The position numbers and the translations under genes were made by a program. 9,493 bases of DNA from PVC group bacterium (lineage in GTDB: Bacteria > Verrucomicrobiota > Kiritimatiellia > UBA8416 > PXDI01), in the NCBI GenBank assembly GCA_003565095.1, contig PXDI01000115.1:1-9493 (forward strand), given 5' to 3'. Below are positions 1 to 5,026 of the stretch, in pieces. The notes beneath the pieces were generated by a model. It had not been told where the DNA came from, did not search any database, and saw nothing but the letters and a program-made list of their open reading frames with translations. Each line of letters opens with the position of its first letter. The first letter of the stretch is position 1.

Positions 1-1325
1 ACGCCTATGTCCGGTGGACCGAACAGCGTAACATGGCGGCGTTCCTGCAACTTGTGGCTGAAGGCAAAGTTACACCTTCTGCTTTGATAACACACCGCTT
101 CGTGTTTGACGACGCTGTCGCTGCTTATGAGCTTTTGCGGAAAGGGCAGGGAGCCAGAACGCCGCCCACAGAGGGGCGGCCTACAGCAGAAGGCAATGGC
201 CTGATTTCTGGCTGTAGGCCGGGCCTCAGCGCCCGGCGGAGTCTGGATGATGTGCATCCGGCAGAAGATGGTGATGTCTTGGCGATTGTGCTGGATTATC
301 CCGGAGGTGATGAGCAGCCGGCTAACCTCGATCGCAAAGTGGTGCATCACGTCACCCCGGTTTCTTCAGACAAAGTCGGCATATCATTCATCGGTGCCGG
401 TAGTTTTGCCTCAGGTGTTTTGCTGCCTGTGTTCCGTAAGCAATCAGATGTCGCGCTGCGACAGGTTTGTACTACGCGCGGGATGACAGCGGAACAAGCG
501 GCTAAACGGTTTGGGTTTGCGGTTTCAACAACTGATGTGAATGAAATTCTCAGCGATGAATCAACTGACGCGGTTGTGATTGCTACCAGACATTCGACGC
601 ACGCCGGTCTTGTCTGTCGCTGCCTGGAGGCTGACAAGCATGTCTTTATTGAAAAACCGCTGTGTCTGAATATGTCTGAGTTTGAGGGAATCTCAAAAGT
701 TCACAAAGGGAAAGCGCGGCTGTTGCATGTCGGATATAATCGCCGGTTTTCTAAACATGCAATGGCTGTGCGTGATTATTTTGAAAATACCTTGGCACCA
801 CTTACGGTCTTGTATCGTATTCAGGCCGGCAGTCTGCCTGCTGATTCATGGGTGACTAATCCCGATGAGGGCGGAGACCGGATTGTCGGTGAAATGTGCC
901 ATTTTCTTGATCTATGCGGGTTCTTTTGCGGCGAACAAGCCAGGAATGTTTATGCAGTAAGTACTGCCGCCAAAAATAATGACCGTTCAATCAGCGCCAC
1001 TATTAATTATGTGAATGGAGCCGTTGCCGTAGTTCAATACATTGTTGATGGAACAACTGAACTGCCAAAGGAATATGTCGAAGTGTCAGGAGGCGGACGT
1101 ACCGCTGTGATAGATAACTTTGTTAAAACGCAGTTCTATGGGGATATACGTAAGCCCGTTCGCGGTTCTGACAAGGGCATTGCTTCCGAAATTGAAGCAT
1201 TTGTCAGAAGCCTGAAAGGCGGCGAAGGACCTCCAATAGCCTGGGAGGCTATTGCTCAGTCAATGCGCGTAACCTTTGCCGTTCGCGAATCAGCCAGAAC
1301 CCAAAGCGGTATCGAGTTGGCGTAG
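1..1325 (+). CDS. Bi-domain oxidoreductase (MDR alcohol dehydrogenase C-terminus fused to Gfo/Idh/MocA domain), 5' truncated
   Basis: The frame is open from base 3 (reading AYVRWTEQRN...), so the true start lies upstream of the window; the ATG at base 33 is internal. The first ~37 residues counted from that Met (HRFVFDDAVAAYELL) match the end of a zinc-type medium-chain dehydrogenase. After a linker comes a Gfo/Idh/MocA domain from about residue 114: Rossmann motif FIGAGSFASG (119-128), the EKPL motif (207-210) with the likely catalytic Lys208, GYNRRFSKH (234-242), and a GEMCHFLDL motif holding the usual active-site His. Such fusions are typically found in exopolysaccharide or O-antigen clusters and are presumed to oxidise or reduce nucleotide sugars; the substrate cannot be told here. 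The linker contains an in-frame pair of REP-like hairpins (residues about 43-69). The stop codon TAG lies inside a heptamer repeat. Family assignment is firm, specific reaction is not. Confidence 0.88.
   Translation, partial: AYVRWTEQRNMAAFLQLVAEGKVTPSALITHRFVFDDAVAAYELLRKGQGARTPPTEGRPTAEGNGLISGCRPGLSARRSLDDVHPAEDGDVLAIVLDYPGGDEQPANLDRKVVHHVTPVSSDKVGISFIGAGSFASGVLLPVFRKQSDVALRQVCTTRGMTAEQAAKRFGFAVSTTDVNEILSDESTDAVVIATRHSTHAGLVCRCLEADKHVFIEKPLCLNMSEFEGISKVHKGKARLLHVGYNRRFSKHAMAVRDYFENTLAPLTVLYRIQAGSLPADSWVTNPDEGGDRIVGEMCHFLDLCGFFCGEQARNVYAVSTAAKNNDRSISATINYVNGAVAVVQYIVDGTTELPKEYVEVSGGGRTAVIDNFVKTQFYGDIRKPVRGSDKGIASEIEAFVRSLKGGEGPPIAWEAIAQSMRVTFAVRESARTQSGIELA
160..239. repeat. Paired REP-like hairpins (REPIN/BIME-like) inside a coding sequence, copy 1
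   Basis: Two related hairpins face each other. The left one has stem GCCGCCC (161-167) / GGGCGGC (174-180) with a 6-base loop, then CTACAG (181-186). The right one begins CTGTAG (212-217), then stem GCCGGGC (218-224) / GCCCGGC (231-237) with a 6-base loop. Between them CAGAA (186-190) mirrors TTCTG (206-210), so the whole is one imperfect palindrome centred near 199. Each unit carries GTAG directly 5' of its stem when read in its own polarity, as in known REP sequences. A second pair lies at 1363-1426. Here the element is read through in frame by the oxidoreductase gene. Confidence 0.85.
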
Positions 1326-1346
1326 AGCGTAGGGCGTAGGGCGGGG
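1320..1346 (+). repeat. Heptamer tandem repeat GCGTAGG covering a stop codon
   Basis: Units GCGTAGA (1320-1326), GCGTAGG (1327-1333), GCGTAGG (1334-1340) and a partial GCGGGG (1341-1346). The TAG that ends the oxidoreductase gene (1323-1325) is part of the first unit, so the last residue and the stop codon of that protein may derive from the repeat. Confidence 0.75.
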
Positions 1347-1362
1347 TGAACGGTATTCCGGT

Positions 1363-1426
1363 TGTAGGCCGGGCCTCTGCGCCCGGCGGGAAAGAGAGAC
1401 GCCGCCCGCAGAGGGGCGGCCTACAG
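1363..1426. repeat. Paired REP-like hairpins (REPIN/BIME-like), intergenic copy 2
   Basis: First unit: TGTAG (1363-1367) then stem GCCGGGC (1368-1374) / GCCCGGC (1381-1387), loop CTCTGC. Second unit, inverted: stem GCCGCCC (1401-1407) / GGGCGGC (1414-1420), then CTACAG (1421-1426). The same two hairpin types occur in copy 1, but here the GTAG ends point outward, whereas in copy 1 they point inward. The two hairpin types differ by paired changes (GG/CC to CC/GG in the stem) that preserve pairing, suggesting selection or a copying requirement for the fold. Confidence 0.85.
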
Positions 1427-1501
1427 AATTATCCGGCCCCATGCTCCAAGCTCCACGCTTTATCAGACGTTCCACGAATCCGGGCTGCTTCTGCTTCAGA
1501 T

Positions 1502-1537
1502 CGACAAAGTTTGCGACAAAGCTCGCGACAAAGTTTT
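1502..1537 (+). repeat. Three 12-base tandem units (CGACAAAG + 4)
   Basis: Units start at 1502, 1514 and 1526: each is CGACAAAG followed by TTTG, CTCG and TTTT. It lies in the 282-base spacer between the oxidoreductase and epimerase genes. An array of near-heptamers based on GCTCCAA is just visible before it (about 1443-1461). No gene is apparent in this spacer. Confidence 0.7.
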
Positions 1538-1544
1538 CTTCCCC

Positions 1545-1579
1545 TCGTCTACAGTCTGCAGTCTGCGGTCTGCAGTCTT
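1545..1579 (+). repeat. Heptamer tandem repeat CAGTCTG
   Basis: Five units in 7-base register: TCGTCTA, CAGTCTG, CAGTCTG, CGGTCTG, CAGTCTT. The reverse complement (CAGACTG) is the heptamer found inside the epimerase gene at 1873-2010, so the same word family occurs in both orientations within 400 bases. Confidence 0.8.
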
Positions 1580-1580
1580 C

Positions 1581-1604
1581 CCCTGCCACCTTGCAACCTT
1601 AATA
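1581..1604 (+). repeat. Octamer repeat abutting the epimerase start codon
   Basis: Three 8-base units CCCTGCCA, CCTTGCAA, CCTTAATA, followed by CCC and the ATG at 1608. No purine-rich Shine-Dalgarno is visible in this stretch. The same octamer family stands directly before the glycosyltransferase start at 3211. Confidence 0.7.
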
Positions 1605-1607
1605 CCC

Positions 1608-2930
1608 ATGCTCTCATACTACAACCGAATACTGCGAACATACCTGCGTCCCGGCGGGAGTAATCTGTCATTCTGGCATGAGACACCAGAGTTGAATCCG
1701 GCCGCGTTTGAGCCGGATAGTTGCGCCTATTTCATGACCTTTACCGGTAAGGCGGAATATCCCGGCCCATTCGATGGTAATGGTGTGCCGCTGCTGGATT
1801 ACCGCGGCGATATCGGCCGGCAGTATAATCCGATTGCCATCGCGCAGTATGGGCTGGCGCTTATCAACAAGGCAGACTGCAGACCCGCCTTCGCGGCTTC
1901 GCCGACTACGGCGGGCAAGACGCAGACTGCAGACTGTAGACTGCAGACTGCAGACCGCAGACCCGCCTTCGCGGCTTCGCCGGCTACGGCGGGCAAGACG
2001 CAGACTGCAGATATTAGTTACAAGGTTACACAGTTACAGAGTTGCAAGGGGCAGATTGAAAATCACGTTTTACGTTCTGCGTTCCACGTTCCACAATCTG
2101 CAATCGCCTGTGCGGACTGGCTTGTTGAAAACCTTGTGGAGAATCAGCAGGGCGTAAAGGTCTGGATGCACCGGTTCGACTGGCCGTATTTTCAGTTGCT
2201 GAAAGCGCCGTGGTATTCCGGTCTGGCGCAAGGGCAGGGCATCTCTCTGCTGCTGCGGGTGTGGCGGCTTACGGGAGATGAACGCTATCTTGATGCTGCT
2301 GTTAATGCATTTGAAGCAATGACAATTCCTACGACTGATGGCGGAGTGCAGTTTGTTGATGAAGACGGCGATGTCTGGCTTGAAGAGTATATCACCGCCC
2401 CGCCGACGCATATTCTTAACGGGTTCATATGGGGACTGTGGGGAGTGAGAGATTTAGTCGTTAGTCGCGAGTCGTTAGTCGGTAGTGGGGAAGGGGAGGA
2501 GAAGGGGAGAGTCGTTAGTCGTCAGCCGTTAGCCGGTAGTGGCGGAATGGGAGTCCCCGCTTCGCGCTTTGCGCTAAGCAGGGCAGGCGGGCGTCGTGAG
2601 TCGGGAGTCGGGAGTCCTTTGGCACAGGGCATAGGAGCCACAGGGGCTGAAGATTTATGGCAGCGTTGCGTGCGGACACTTGAGCACAATCTTGCGCGTT
2701 TTGATTCGGGGTTTTGGTCTCTATACGATCTGGCTCCGGTCGGCATCAAAAATCCTGCCAGCCCGTTCTACCATCGGTTGCATATTGTCCAATTGCGGGT
2801 GATGCATCAACTAACAGGTAAGGCTATATTTGCCGAAACCGCTGACCGTTGGGAGCAGTATGCCGCAAAGCGCTTCAACCGCCACCGCGCATTTGCAAAT
2901 AAATGTTTGTTTAAGCTAAAGTATTATTGA
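1608..2930 (+). CDS. D-glucuronyl C5-epimerase-like protein with two in-frame repeat insertions
   Basis: The 440-residue product resembles bacterial proteins carrying the D-glucuronyl C5-epimerase C-terminal domain, an (alpha/alpha)-barrel that acts on uronate-containing polysaccharides. Family-like stretches are SFWHETPELNP (21-31), YPGPFDGNGVPLLDYRG (51-67), GRQYNPIAIAQYGLALIN (70-87), ADWLVENL (169-176), VWMHRFDWPYF (185-195), LKAPWYSGLAQGQGISLL (198-215), PPTHILNGFIWGLWG (265-279), YDTGFWSLY-like FDSGFWSLYDL (365-375) and SPFYHRLHIVQLRVM (385-399). Residues about 88-166 and 284-346 have no family character and are translated repeats; without them the length is near 300, close to the expected size for this family. 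The frame stays open across both inserts. The start is chosen by family-like N-terminus (YYNRILRTYL); no Shine-Dalgarno is seen. Activity with these insertions is unproven; it could be a decaying gene. Confidence 0.8.
   Translation: MLSYYNRILRTYLRPGGSNLSFWHETPELNPAAFEPDSCAYFMTFTGKAEYPGPFDGNGVPLLDYRGDIGRQYNPIAIAQYGLALINKADCRPAFAASPTTAGKTQTADCRLQTADRRPAFAASPATAGKTQTADISYKVTQLQSCKGQIENHVLRSAFHVPQSAIACADWLVENLVENQQGVKVWMHRFDWPYFQLLKAPWYSGLAQGQGISLLLRVWRLTGDERYLDAAVNAFEAMTIPTTDGGVQFVDEDGDVWLEEYITAPPTHILNGFIWGLWGVRDLVVSRESLVGSGEGEEKGRVVSRQPLAGSGGMGVPASRFALSRAGGRRESGVGSPLAQGIGATGAEDLWQRCVRTLEHNLARFDSGFWSLYDLAPVGIKNPASPFYHRLHIVQLRVMHQLTGKAIFAETADRWEQYAAKRFNRHRAFANKCLFKLKYY
1873..2010. repeat. Two 53-base direct repeats with palindromic cores and CAGACTG heptamers, in frame in the epimerase gene
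   Basis: Direct copies at 1880-1932 and 1958-2010 differ at one base (GACTA versus GGCTA). They are 78 bases apart, a multiple of three, so both encode the same peptide RPAFAASP(T/A)TAGKTQTAD. Each has a GC-rich palindromic core bounded by CCCGCC and GGCGGG (1884-1915 and 1962-1993). The copies are joined and flanked by CAGACTG-type heptamers (about 1921-1962). Confidence 0.9.
2017..2048 (+). repeat. Octamer tandem repeat GTTACAAG inside the epimerase gene
   Basis: Four 8-base units: GTTACAAG, GTTACACA, GTTACAGA, GTTGCAAG. This is the reverse complement of the CTTGTAAC family that stands before the glycosyltransferase start codon at 3170-3206. It is translated as part of the first epimerase insert. 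Confidence 0.8.
2064..2098 (+). repeat. Heptamer tandem repeat (CACGTTT/TACGTTC) inside the epimerase gene
   Basis: Units CACGTTT, TACGTTC, TGCGTTC, CACGTTC, then a degenerate CACAATC. It is the last block of the first epimerase insert; recognisable protein resumes immediately after (IACADWLVENL). Confidence 0.75.
2454..2542 (+). repeat. Two blocks of TTAGTCG heptamers inside the epimerase gene
   Basis: Block one (2454-2488): TTAGTCG, TTAGTCG, CGAGTCG, TTAGTCG, GTAGTGG. A purine-rich spacer (2489-2507) follows. Block two (2508-2542): AGAGTCG, TTAGTCG, TCAGCCG, TTAGCCG, GTAGTGG. Both blocks are five units and end in the same GTAGTGG variant, so block two looks like a duplication of block one. 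They begin the second epimerase insert. Confidence 0.82.
2555..2617 (+). repeat. GC-rich hairpin followed by GTCGGGA heptamers, inside the epimerase gene
   Basis: A short hairpin around 2570-2588 pairs CTT.GCGC with GCGC.AAG around a TTT loop, within a C-rich/G-rich frame (CCCCGC near 2555-2560, GGCGGGC near 2587-2592). It is followed by heptamers GTCGTGA (2593-2599), GTCGGGA (2600-2606), GTCGGGA (2607-2613) and a partial unit. This completes the second insert; family-like protein returns at about 2650. Confidence 0.6.
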
Positions 2931-2961
2931 GCAGTAGATCACTATTGATATCGTATGTGCT

Positions 2962-3140
2962 GCTCGCCGACCTTGGTCGGCGAGCGGAATAATTCAGGAA
3001 AGAACTAGGTGATGAAAACAAACAAGTGTTTGGATTGAGCAAAGTTATGTGCTTCACGCTATTCTTGCTCAAAAAAGTTCTGCTTTTTAAACAATCCAGT
3101 TCAGCAGAATTGTCTTGTTCGCCGACCAAGGTCAGCGAAC
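2962..3140. mobile_element. MITE-like 179-base imperfect palindrome
   Basis: The ends are themselves palindromes and are inverted copies of each other: 2962-2985 (arms GCTCGCCGACC / GGTCGGCGAGC around TT) and 3117-3140 (arms GTTCGCCGACC / GGTCAGCGAAC around AA). Inside, matching inverted pairs share nearly one centre: AATTC 2991-2995 with GAATT 3107-3111, GAACT 3002-3006 with AGTTC 3098-3102, TTGAGCAA 3035-3042 with TTGCTCAA 3065-3072; all midpoints fall at 3051-3054. It encodes no plausible protein. No clear target duplication is seen at the ends. It occupies most of the 280-base gap before the glycosyltransferase gene. It could instead be a long structured RNA. Confidence 0.6.
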
Positions 3141-3169
3141 GCATTAACCTGCTCTGCTCTCCTTCTTCC

Positions 3170-3206
3170 CCTTGTAACCCTGCTACCTTGTAACCTTGTA
3201 ACCTTT
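3170..3206 (+). repeat. Octamer repeat CCTTGTAA abutting the glycosyltransferase start codon
   Basis: Units CCTTGTAA (3170-3177), CCCTGCTA (3178-3185), CCTTGTAA (3186-3193), CCTTGTAA (3194-3201) and a partial CCTTT, then AAAA and ATG at 3211. A pyrimidine-rich stretch (3151-3170) precedes it. No Shine-Dalgarno sequence is present where one would be expected. Confidence 0.85.
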
Positions 3207-3210
3207 AAAA

Positions 3211-4443
3211 ATGAACATCCTCTTCCTATCCCACTATTTCCCGCCTGAAGGCAACGCCCCGGCAACGCGTGTGCATGCGCTGTCGAAATACTGGGTGTCG
3301 GCCGGTCATAATGTTACAGTAATTACCTGTGCACCGAATGTTCCGCGCGGTATCGTTTATGAGGGCTATCGCAATTGCTGGCGTCAGGAGGAATTTGTCG
3401 ACGGAGTGCGGGTGATTCGTGTGTGGACGCTGCTTGCCGCCAATTCCGGGATTCTAAAGCGCTCGTTGAACTATCTTTCCTATGCATGGCGGGTTTTGTT
3501 TGAAAAACGCGTCTTCACGCAAGCTGATGTAATCATTTCTACAAGTCCTCAATTTTTCTGCGGACTGGTCGGCGCATGGATGGCAAAACACACCCGCAGG
3601 CCTTTGATTCTTGATATCAGGGATCTATGGCCTGAATCAATTGCAACGGTCGGAGCTTTGCAGAACCGTCCGCTTTTGAGGATGCTTGGCTCAATGGAGC
3701 GCTGGATGTACCGTCAGGCTGAAAAAATAGTTACAGTGGGAGCGGGGTATCGCGATAAACTTATCGAGAGAGGGGTTCCCGAAAATAATATAGCGATTGT
3801 TTCCAACGGCGTTGACTTGAAAATGTTCGAGCATTTATCTGATCGCAATCAAACCAGGGCGGAGTATGGAATCCCGCGCGAAACATTTGTTTGCGGTTAC
3901 GTCGGAACAATCGGCATGGCATGCGGTCTTGACACTGTGCTCAATGCCGCAGAAACGGCTATGAAAGATGGAGCAGAGCATAAACTTCATTTTGTCTTTG
4001 CCGGGGCCGGTGCGCGTCTGGAGGAACTCAGGAACAATGCAGCAAGTCGTAACCTGCATAATATCACCTTCACAGGGCTGTTGGCCAAGGAGCGCATTCC
4101 CGACCTGCTGGCAGCGTGTGACGTTGCACTGGTTTATCTGGAGGACCGACCGCTTTTCAGAAGCGTGATGCCTTCGAAGATTTTCGAAGCCGCAGCGGCG
4201 GGTCTCCCGATCGTGACGGGTGTGGCCGGTTATGCCGCCAAGCTGGTAAACGAATCCGGTGCAGGGATCTCCGTAACACCGGGCAATGCCGGGGCGTTAT
4301 ATGACGGGCTCAAAGAGTTATCCATAAACCCGGACAGTTTGCTGCAAATGGGGACTTCGGCCCGGCGTCATCTGGCCGAACCTTATGAATGGAGTAAACT
4401 TGCCGAACGTTATTTAGCCATAATAATGAAGCAGGCAGGCTGA
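3211..4443 (+). CDS. Glycosyltransferase family 4 (WbuB-like), surface polysaccharide synthesis
   Basis: The 410-residue protein is a complete GT-B-fold, GT4-type transferase. The N-terminal half starts MNILFLSHYFPPEGNAPATR with the HALSKYWVSAGHNVTVIT helix-strand typical of the acceptor domain, and has DIRDLWPES (135-143) and VSNGVDLKMF (197-206). The C-terminal donor domain has GYVGTIGMACGLDTVL (229-244), FAGAGARLEEL (263-273), the SVMPSKIFEAAAAGLPIV stretch (318-335) with the nucleotide-sugar-binding Glu326, and AGISVTPGNAGAL. It probably transfers a sugar (WbuB homologues are linked to N-acetyl-fucosamine-type transfers) to a lipid-linked intermediate on the cytoplasmic side of the membrane. 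Donor and acceptor cannot be deduced. Its place beside the epimerase and bi-domain oxidoreductase supports a polysaccharide role. No Shine-Dalgarno is visible; the start is fixed by the conserved N-terminus. Confidence 0.92.
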   Translation: MNILFLSHYFPPEGNAPATRVHALSKYWVSAGHNVTVITCAPNVPRGIVYEGYRNCWRQEEFVDGVRVIRVWTLLAANSGILKRSLNYLSYAWRVLFEKRVFTQADVIISTSPQFFCGLVGAWMAKHTRRPLILDIRDLWPESIATVGALQNRPLLRMLGSMERWMYRQAEKIVTVGAGYRDKLIERGVPENNIAIVSNGVDLKMFEHLSDRNQTRAEYGIPRETFVCGYVGTIGMACGLDTVLNAAETAMKDGAEHKLHFVFAGAGARLEELRNNAASRNLHNITFTGLLAKERIPDLLAACDVALVYLEDRPLFRSVMPSKIFEAAAAGLPIVTGVAGYAAKLVNESGAGISVTPGNAGALYDGLKELSINPDSLLQMGTSARRHLAEPYEWSKLAERYLAIIMKQAG

Positions 4444-4454
4444 TTTTGAGCAGA

Positions 4455-4483
4455 ACGGAAGGATTATTCTATTCCGCCTTTTT
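4455..4483 (+). terminator. Possible weak terminator of the glycosyltransferase gene
   Basis: CGGAA (4455-4459) pairs with TTCCG (4472-4476) across a 12-base loop, followed by CC and TTTTT (4479-4483). It begins 11 bases after the glycosyltransferase stop and overlaps the 3' end of the convergent gene. The stem is short and the loop long, so the call is tentative. Confidence 0.25.
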
Positions 4484-4861
4484 CCCGTCGCCTTCACCGC
4501 CCGGCAGCAGTATCCGGATGCGGTCGATAAACTCCAAATGTAGTTGTATCGATCCGAAAACTGTTTCAAAATCAAATTTCTCAATCTCGATAATTCCGCT
4601 TATCTTATCATTATTCTGTAATGTCAGAGAGAATGAATCGTTCGCCGACTGTTTCTCGATCAGCAGAATCTTGCTCAAAGGAATGGTCATTTGCGCGAAA
4701 TGTGTGCGGAAGGGAATTTCATGGATGGAAGGAATCCCCAGCAGGTGTGAGCCGTCTCTCAAATCAACTGCAATCCGCGGGGCCTTTTCGGCAGCCGTTA
4801 CAATACCGGCATACCCGCTCATTAAAGCAATCATTACCAATACGTAAAAAACAGATTTCAT
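4469..4861 (-). CDS. Exported two-repeat protein of unknown function
   Basis: The 130-residue product starts with a signal peptide: Lys2, a hydrophobic core (VFYVLVMIALMSGYAGIV, 4-21) and a probable cleavage site near VTA-AEKA (21-26), so it should be exported. The mature part is two ungapped copies of a ~39-residue beta-rich motif, residues 31-69 and 78-116: shared positions include Leu34/81, Gly42/89, Ile46/93, Phe51/98, Thr53/100, Phe55/102, Leu62/109, Ile65/112 and Ile68/115. The pattern (L-x-DG-S ... G ... F-x-T-x-FG ... L-x-x-I) resembles small repeats seen in predicted surface proteins of Planctomycetes and Verrucomicrobia relatives; no function is known to me. The start at 4861 is preferred over the upstream ATG at 4885 because it gives a clean signal peptide and has a near-perfect Shine-Dalgarno. 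It is divergent from the hom operon and convergent with the glycosyltransferase. Confidence 0.75.
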   Translation of the reverse strand: MKSVFYVLVMIALMSGYAGIVTAAEKAPRIAVDLRDGSHLLGIPSIHEIPFRTHFAQMTIPLSKILLIEKQSANDSFSLTLQNNDKISGIIEIEKFDFETVFGSIQLHLEFIDRIRILLPGGEGDGKKAE

Positions 4862-4869
4862 TGTATAAT

Positions 4870-4876
4870 CCTCCTT
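4870..4876 (-). promoter_or_regulatory. Shine-Dalgarno deciding the start of the exported-protein gene
   Basis: On the minus strand AAGGAGG lies 8 bases before the ATG at 4861. It overlaps the codons that an upstream ATG at 4885 would use, so 4861 is the likely start. Confidence 0.8.
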
Positions 4877-4997
4877 TGCGCCCAATCATCGCTTGAAAGT
4901 TCGAAGAGCGGAACAACCGCAATAATCGCCTCTATAAACGGAAAGAATGAACCGTTGCCTTGCTGAATGCAAGCGTTTTCAGGTGTTAAATGCTTGT

Positions 4998-5026
4998 TTG
5001 ACAAGAGCGGGTTGGTTATTTTGATT
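4998..5026 (+). promoter_or_regulatory. Candidate sigma-70-type promoter of the hom-lysC-cimA-valS operon
   Basis: A perfect -35 hexamer TTGACA (4998-5003) is followed after 17 bases by TTGATT (5021-5026), a poor -10 match. It sits 42 bases before the hom start in the 206-base divergent spacer (4862-5067). I saw no leader peptide rich in Thr/Ile codons and no clear attenuator. A small hairpin CTTGC/GCAAG (4959-4973) lies upstream of it. Confidence 0.3.

Noticed and set aside
1290..1589. Minus-strand ORF of 99 codons over the same spacer
   Set aside because: Its peptide is the reverse translation of the repeat arrays; low-complexity open frames are expected there.
1346..1663. Overlapping + strand ORF of 105 codons between the oxidoreductase and epimerase genes
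   Set aside because: It is composed of translated REP, 12-mer and heptamer repeats and runs into the epimerase gene out of frame; no protein character.
1545..2098. CRISPR array
   Set aside because: Repeats are 7-8 bases in direct tandem with no unique spacers of regular length, and no cas genes are present.
1608..2930. Calling the epimerase-like gene a pseudogene
   Set aside because: The inserts are large, but no stop or frameshift is seen and family motifs continue in the same frame after each insert, so it is kept as a CDS with a caution.
2911..3144. Minus-strand ORF of 77 codons across the 179-base palindrome
   Set aside because: No recognisable motif, no Shine-Dalgarno, and it coincides with the inverted-repeat element.
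4446..4847. Plus-strand ORF of 133 codons opposite the exported-protein gene
   Set aside because: Serine/isoleucine-rich shadow without motifs; the minus-strand frame has a signal peptide, internal repeat and ribosome site.
4885..4887. Upstream ATG as start of the exported-protein gene
   Set aside because: It would place MGAKEDYT before the signal peptide and would use the strong Shine-Dalgarno as coding sequence; the start at 4861 fits better.
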